Assembly: GCF_022605525.1 (NCBI RefSeq)
Contig: NZ_JAKQYJ010000001.1
Coordinates: 868,001 to 932,000, forward strand
DNA length: 64,000 nt
From: Porphyrobacter sp. GA68
GTDB taxonomy: Bacteria; Pseudomonadota; Alphaproteobacteria; Sphingomonadales; Sphingomonadaceae
Reading direction: 5' to 3'
The notes beneath the pieces were generated by a model. The model saw nothing but the letters and a program-made list of their open reading frames with translations. It did no database searches and was not told the DNA's origin. A program made the position numbers and the translations under genes. Shown here piece after piece: positions 52,670 to 64,000 of this stretch; within the stretch, counting starts at the first letter, position 1, and every line of letters starts with the position of its first letter.

Positions 52670-53220
52670 ACGGTCCCCTCAAGATCGGTGCGCATTTCAG
52701 CGCCCTTGCGGAACACGCGGGCAAGGATGAAGAGGACGAGGATCAGGACCACTCCGTCGAGGCTGAACGAGTCGGCCGTGACCGCAATATTGAACGCGTC
52801 GGGTCCGAGCGGCTCTTTCGCCGCATCGGGAAGCGTGAGCGCAAGCAGGCCAATACCGATCGAGAGAACCTGCACCCCCACGGCGATCCAGCCCATAGTA
52901 CCGAGGCGATCGGCGTTGGCGTGGACGAACGGGTCTCCTTCGGCCACGGTGCCGATAATGCGGCGCAGGTGGCGCACGAACAGCCACATTAGCGCCACAA
53001 TTGCCAAGGCGAGTGCGACAATCGCCAGTAGGGTGGCAAGCGGCGTTCCGGCAGTTGCCCCAAGGGATGCTTCCAGCCTAGCAGCGATCTGCCCACGGCC
53101 GACGAGTAGAACAGGAATGGCGGCGGCGAGCGCCGCGGCGGCGACGAGCAGAACAACCTGGGCGATCAGCAGCAGGGTCTGGGCGACCGCCAGCAACGGA
53201 TCCTTGGCTATGATTGTCAT
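52666..53220 (-). CDS. DUF2975 family membrane protein
   Basis: A 184-residue protein with four predicted transmembrane helices (about residues 15-35, 60-80, 110-135 and 155-175) and the family signature GDPFVHANADRLGTMGWIAV between helices two and three, plus the SFSLDGVVLILVLFILARVF ending. DUF2975 proteins are almost always encoded next to a small XRE regulator, as here, suggesting a membrane sensor or anti-regulator for that protein; unproven. Start at 53220 is the first Met with a fitting TM layout and has GGAG upstream. Confidence 0.85.
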   Translation of the reverse strand: MTIIAKDPLLAVAQTLLLIAQVVLLVAAAALAAAIPVLLVGRGQIAARLEASLGATAGTPLATLLAIVALALAIVALMWLFVRHLRRIIGTVAEGDPFVHANADRLGTMGWIAVGVQVLSIGIGLLALTLPDAAKEPLGPDAFNIAVTADSFSLDGVVLILVLFILARVFRKGAEMRTDLEGTV

Positions 53221-53233
53221 GTGCGGGAACTCC

Positions 53234-53362
53234 TCAGGCCAGTATCGGAGCGACGGCCACAGGCGGCAAAGGAAGCTGCGCGGTGGCGACCACTCCGAGC
53301 GAACTGATCGACAGCAGTATAGCCGCGGCGGCGGCGGCGAGGCGGGTGGCAAATTGAGGCAT
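53234..53362 (-). CDS. Exported 42-residue microprotein of the XRE/DUF2975 cassette
   Basis: A short reading frame starting at ATG 53362 with AGGAGA 7 bases upstream. It begins MPQFATRLAAAAAAILLSIS, a good signal peptide or single membrane helix (about residues 7-27), and ends with QLPLPPVAVAPILA, a Pro-rich tail. No known family. It is the first gene of the cassette; 13 bases separate it from DUF2975. Could be a secreted peptide or a small membrane partner. Confidence 0.6.
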   Translation of the reverse strand: MPQFATRLAAAAAAILLSISSLGVVATAQLPLPPVAVAPILA

Positions 53363-53458
53363 TATCGTTCTCCTATACACTCGATACTGAAAAACGATAA
53401 ACCCTTCTTGATGTCTCGTCAAGCAGAAATATTGAAAGTCGATATATGATTTATCGTT
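53362..53458. promoter_or_regulatory. Promoter and AACGATAA operator repeats of the XRE/DUF2975 cassette
   Basis: The minus-strand promoter TTGACG (53422-53417), 17 bases, TATCGT (53399-53394) drives the microprotein gene. The 8-base box AACGATAA occurs three times: 53369-53362 (minus, at the start codon), 53393-53400 (plus, overlapping the -10) and 53458-53451 (minus, upstream). The flanking copies extend to AAAACGATAAA. Overlap with the -10 and start codon suits repression by the XRE protein. Confidence 0.5.
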
Positions 53459-53531
53459 TTGCAGAGTAGCATCGCGGCGCCGCCTGTGTGCAGCCCGACC
53501 AGACCAACAGAGCAGTGCGTCGGCGCGGGGT

Positions 53532-53560
53532 TTGACATTGTGTGGCCCGCTCCCTAGATG
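53532..53560 (+). promoter_or_regulatory. Promoter of rpoBC
   Basis: TTGACA (53532-53537), 17 bases, TAGATG (53555-53560). The -35 is perfect. Transcription would start near 53567, giving a leader of about 220 bases before rpoB. That leader (53567-53789) has no supported reading frame and no structure I can name. Confidence 0.65.
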
Positions 53561-53789
53561 CCGCGTCCATCGCCCGTTTCGAGCAGGGCCGACTCAAGCG
53601 CGGGAGTTGGCCAACGGAAGGAAACGGCGAGTGCCCATCGCGACGCTGGACAAATTGCTGCGGCAGCACATCCCACCGGTGTGACCCTGCCGCGCCCCTT
53701 TTCGCGTCACGAGGCATCTTATCCGCTTGTGATCAGGACTGCCGGCCCCGTTCGGGACAGGCGGCGAACAGCAGAGGCAATACACCCTT

Positions 53790-57953
<4,164 letters not shown>

Positions 57954-57960
57954 GAAGTCT

Positions 57961-58052
57961 CCCCTTCCGCGAGCCGGAGGGGCCGATGGTGGGCTTTGCA
58001 AACGTCCACCTGCAACAAACCCACCCCTAACCCCTCCCGTCAGCGGGAGGGG
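57961..58052. repeat. Paired hairpins between rpoB and rpoC (dispersed CCCCTCCCG-type repeat)
   Basis: CCCCTTCCG-cgagc-CGGAGGGG at 57961-57982 is an imperfect hairpin and CCCCTCCCG-TCAG-CGGGAGGGG at 58031-58052 a perfect 9-bp stem. The text CCACCCCTAACCCCTCCCG before the second resembles a palindromic intergenic element I recall from many sphingomonads. No T-run follows, so rpoC should still be transcribed. Confidence 0.55.
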
Positions 58053-58069
58053 GACAGAGGACAAAGTTT

Positions 58070-62443
<4,374 letters not shown>

Positions 62444-62468
62444 GGCATTCTTCTCGGCATGAAAAGCG

Positions 62469-62502
62469 ACCCCGTCGGAGCGATCTGGCGGGGTTTCTTT
62501 TT
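62469..62502 (+). terminator. Rho-independent terminator of rpoBC
   Basis: ACCCCGTC (62469-62476), a 10-base loop, GGCGGGGT (62487-62494) with one G-U pair, then TTTCTTTTT. It lies 26 bases after the rpoC stop. Confidence 0.88.
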
Positions 62503-62592
62503 GCGCTGACGCAAGCGATTGAAAGCTTTGAAAAAAGAATTAAGTCATTGATTGAAGGTTATTAGAAAGCGAAAGGAAAACATTACAATAAT

Positions 62593-62631
62593 TTAGTTAA
62601 CATTGCTTAACTAAGCTTCACGGGCTATAAT
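62593..62631 (+). promoter_or_regulatory. Promoter of the PEP-CTERM gene overlapped by a perfect palindrome
   Basis: TTGCTT (62603-62608), 17 bases, TATAAT (62626-62631, consensus). TTAGTTAA (62593-62600), 6 bases, TTAACTAA (62607-62614) is a perfect 8-bp inverted repeat covering the -35. A-rich DNA (62510-62590) upstream could act as an UP element. Confidence 0.6.
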
Positions 62632-62700
62632 TTCCCATGACGAGTCGCACCTGCGGGCAACGATCCGCATCTCTGCATTTATGCAAAAAGGTGATTTCTC

Positions 62701-63480
62701 ATGAGAACAGGGCTAATAATAGCTACCGCCGCAGCCGGCTTGCTTTGTGCAACCACGGCGAATGCTGCCATTGTTGTCCTTTTTGACGACTTTGACGACG
62801 GCTTCGCGAACTTCGCCAATACCGTGACCGCTGCCGGTGGGACGCAAACCAACTTTACGCTGGTGCCGGGCGGCACCGCCGGGAACGCGGACTTTACCAT
62901 CACGCGACCGTCAGGCGGCATCGTGGGCGTCAGTTCCGCCTATTCGCTTTTTGGCGCAAGTCCGAGCCGCACCACCACCGGCGGCGTCGTTGATATCAGC
63001 CCGAGCGGACCGAACACCAATCCGCGTGGCAATCCGCTGCTTTACCGCAACAGCGGGATCACGTTCAACTTCACCAATCCCATCAACTCCCTCGGCTTTG
63101 AGGTCGGCGACTGGGCGACGTGCTGCCAGCCATCCAATCTGTGGATCCAGTTCGGCAGCAATGCGCCCATTCAACTGGGTTCGTCCACCACGTTTGGTGA
63201 CCAGTTCCTCACCAATCGCGGGGCCGGAGTGTTCGTTGCTGCCTTCGACGACAGCGATACCTTCTCCACGGTGAGCTTCTGGGGAGATGGTGTGGGCGAA
63301 TTCCTGGTGGCTGGCGGGACCATCCGTTACGCCGCTCTGGACCGTGGTTCGCTGCCGCCGACGGGCGCGGTGCCCGAACCCGCGACGTGGGCAATGATGC
63401 TGCTCGGCTTCTTCGGCATCGGTCTCAGCCTCAGGAGCAGGAAGTCCAGGGTAACGGGTCTGAGAGTCCGTTACACCTGA
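62701..63480 (+). CDS. PEP-CTERM sorting-domain protein
   Basis: A 259-residue secreted protein. Signal peptide of about 22 residues ending ANA; the mature part is a Gly/Thr/Ser/Asn-rich beta-type domain with DDFDDGFANF near the start. The C-terminal sorting signal is VPEPATWAMMLLGFFGIGLSL followed by basic RSRK, the sphingomonad form of PEP-CTERM (PEP, hydrophobic helix, positive tail). The exosortase should remove or relocate it to the cell surface or matrix. No exosortase gene is in this window. AAGGTG lies 8-12 bases before the start. Confidence 0.88.
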   Translation: MRTGLIIATAAAGLLCATTANAAIVVLFDDFDDGFANFANTVTAAGGTQTNFTLVPGGTAGNADFTITRPSGGIVGVSSAYSLFGASPSRTTTGGVVDISPSGPNTNPRGNPLLYRNSGITFNFTNPINSLGFEVGDWATCCQPSNLWIQFGSNAPIQLGSSTTFGDQFLTNRGAGVFVAAFDDSDTFSTVSFWGDGVGEFLVAGGTIRYAALDRGSLPPTGAVPEPATWAMMLLGFFGIGLSLRSRKSRVTGLRVRYT

Positions 63481-63582
63481 TCGCATGCGCCGCCTGCCGC
63501 TCCTCCTCCGGGTAGGCGGGCGGCGCTGCTTTCCCGGAACTTGGATGCTGGCGTTGCGGCCGGTTGCCCCCATATAGCCCTC

Positions 63583-64000
63583 ATGCGCGCGAGCTTGGCT
63601 TTACCCTTGCTGCTGGCTTTTGCCGCCGGGTGTGCCGTGCCGTCCGAAGAAACTGCACCCGCCGCCTCGCCGCAAAACGCAACTGCGGTAACGCCCGCTG
63701 CCGAGCCGGAAGTTCGCGCGCCCGCGCCGGTCACTCTTGAAGGTGAGTGGCGAGTCGCCGGAACAGGGAGCATGCCCATCGATCTGCCATGGGCGATAAC
63801 GCTCTCGATCGACAGTGACACAATGGCGTTGACATCCCAGTGTCTCCAGCCCCGGTGGCGCTACAACTACGCCAATGGCACGCTGCGCACCGCGCCGATT
63901 GCCCGGCCGCTGTGTGACCGCGGCCGCTACCCGGCGGAAGCGGCGGTGCTTGCCGCGATCGAGGGCGCCACGCGGGCAGAGCGGACGCCGGAAAACGGAA
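63583..64000 (+). CDS. META/HslJ-like lipoprotein, partial
   Basis: The gene starts at ATG 63583 and runs off the right edge; 139 codons are seen. Signal with lipobox FAAGC (Cys17), a Pro/Ala-rich linker (20-52), then TLEGEWRVAGTGSMPIDLP and a domain holding SQCLQPRWRYNYANGTLRT and ARPLCDRGRYPAEAAVLAAI. That pattern (opening GxWRV, a Cys-containing core and C-terminal helix) fits HslJ/META-type lipoproteins common in sphingomonads, but the rest is outside the window. Confidence 0.6.
   Translation, partial: MRASLALPLLLAFAAGCAVPSEETAPAASPQNATAVTPAAEPEVRAPAPVTLEGEWRVAGTGSMPIDLPWAITLSIDSDTMALTSQCLQPRWRYNYANGTLRTAPIARPLCDRGRYPAEAAVLAAIEGATRAERTPENG

Overview
The window is high-GC chromosomal DNA from an alphaproteobacterium, most likely a sphingomonad (order Sphingomonadales; family Erythrobacteraceae would fit, but that is inference). 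Supporting markers are serine palmitoyltransferase paired with its own acyl carrier protein, CtrA, a DivK-like receiver, DUF6127/DUF3572/DUF4167 proteins, a PEP-CTERM protein with the PEPxxWAMM signature, and a gene-transfer-agent (GTA) head module. I see no rRNA, tRNA, CRISPR array, insertion sequence, integrase or replication origin. Almost everything is core or housekeeping; accessory material is limited to the GTA fragment and small regulatory cassettes.

Layout. 1-3.7 kb, minus strand: GTA/phage-like head genes in the order small-terminase-like, large terminase, portal, DUF6127, prohead protease (cut by the window edge). 3.8-7.1 kb: a VTT-type membrane protein, a DsbA-like thioredoxin and a three-gene DUF2382/PRC-barrel stress cassette with a candidate EcfG-type promoter. 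7.3-13.6 kb: sphingolipid genes (spt, acp), a receiver, a translationally coupled DUF3572-HAD-RidA run followed by a DUF482-type acyltransferase, a Sel1 protein, DksA and PilZ. 13.6-16.3 kb: the kynA-kynB-kynU tryptophan-to-anthranilate operon. 16.4-24.7 kb: DUF4112, a peptide-type binding lipoprotein, a TauE/SafE permease, an SDR, trmB, ctrA, rpoN and lptB. 24.7-32.6 kb: ppa, hisS, prfA-prmC, DUF4167, lnt-metK. 32.6-36.2 kb: a CaiB-type CoA transferase and scoA/scoB with an acid-phosphatase lipoprotein gene between the two subunits.

36.2-36.4 kb holds a good small-RNA candidate (promoter, hairpin, C-rich single strand, intrinsic terminator) in front of a two-ring CDC48-type AAA ATPase. Next come DUF1328 behind a second EcfG-like promoter, an AI-2E exporter, polA, a small lipoprotein, a class A beta-lactamase whose Glu166 position reads Asp, groES-groEL with a CIRCE operator, a MATE pump, pagL and a transglutaminase. 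50.7-62.5 kb carries rplJ-rplL (minus) and rpoB-rpoC (plus) transcribed away from each other and separated by a lipoprotein and a microprotein/DUF2975/XRE cassette with repeated AACGATAA boxes. The window ends with a PEP-CTERM protein under a promoter overlapped by a perfect palindrome, and a truncated HslJ/META-like lipoprotein.

Themes: envelope biology (spt/acp, lptB, lnt, pagL, several lipoproteins), cell-cycle and GTA control (ctrA, receiver, GTA head genes), stress (groESL, DUF2382, DUF1328, CDC48, DksA), and core transcription and translation. The most useful leads are the small RNA near 36.33 kb, the XRE/DUF2975/microprotein cassette near 53 kb, the two GGAAC-type promoters, the Glu166-to-Asp beta-lactamase, and the DUF3572 gene that lacks any ATG, GTG or TTG start.
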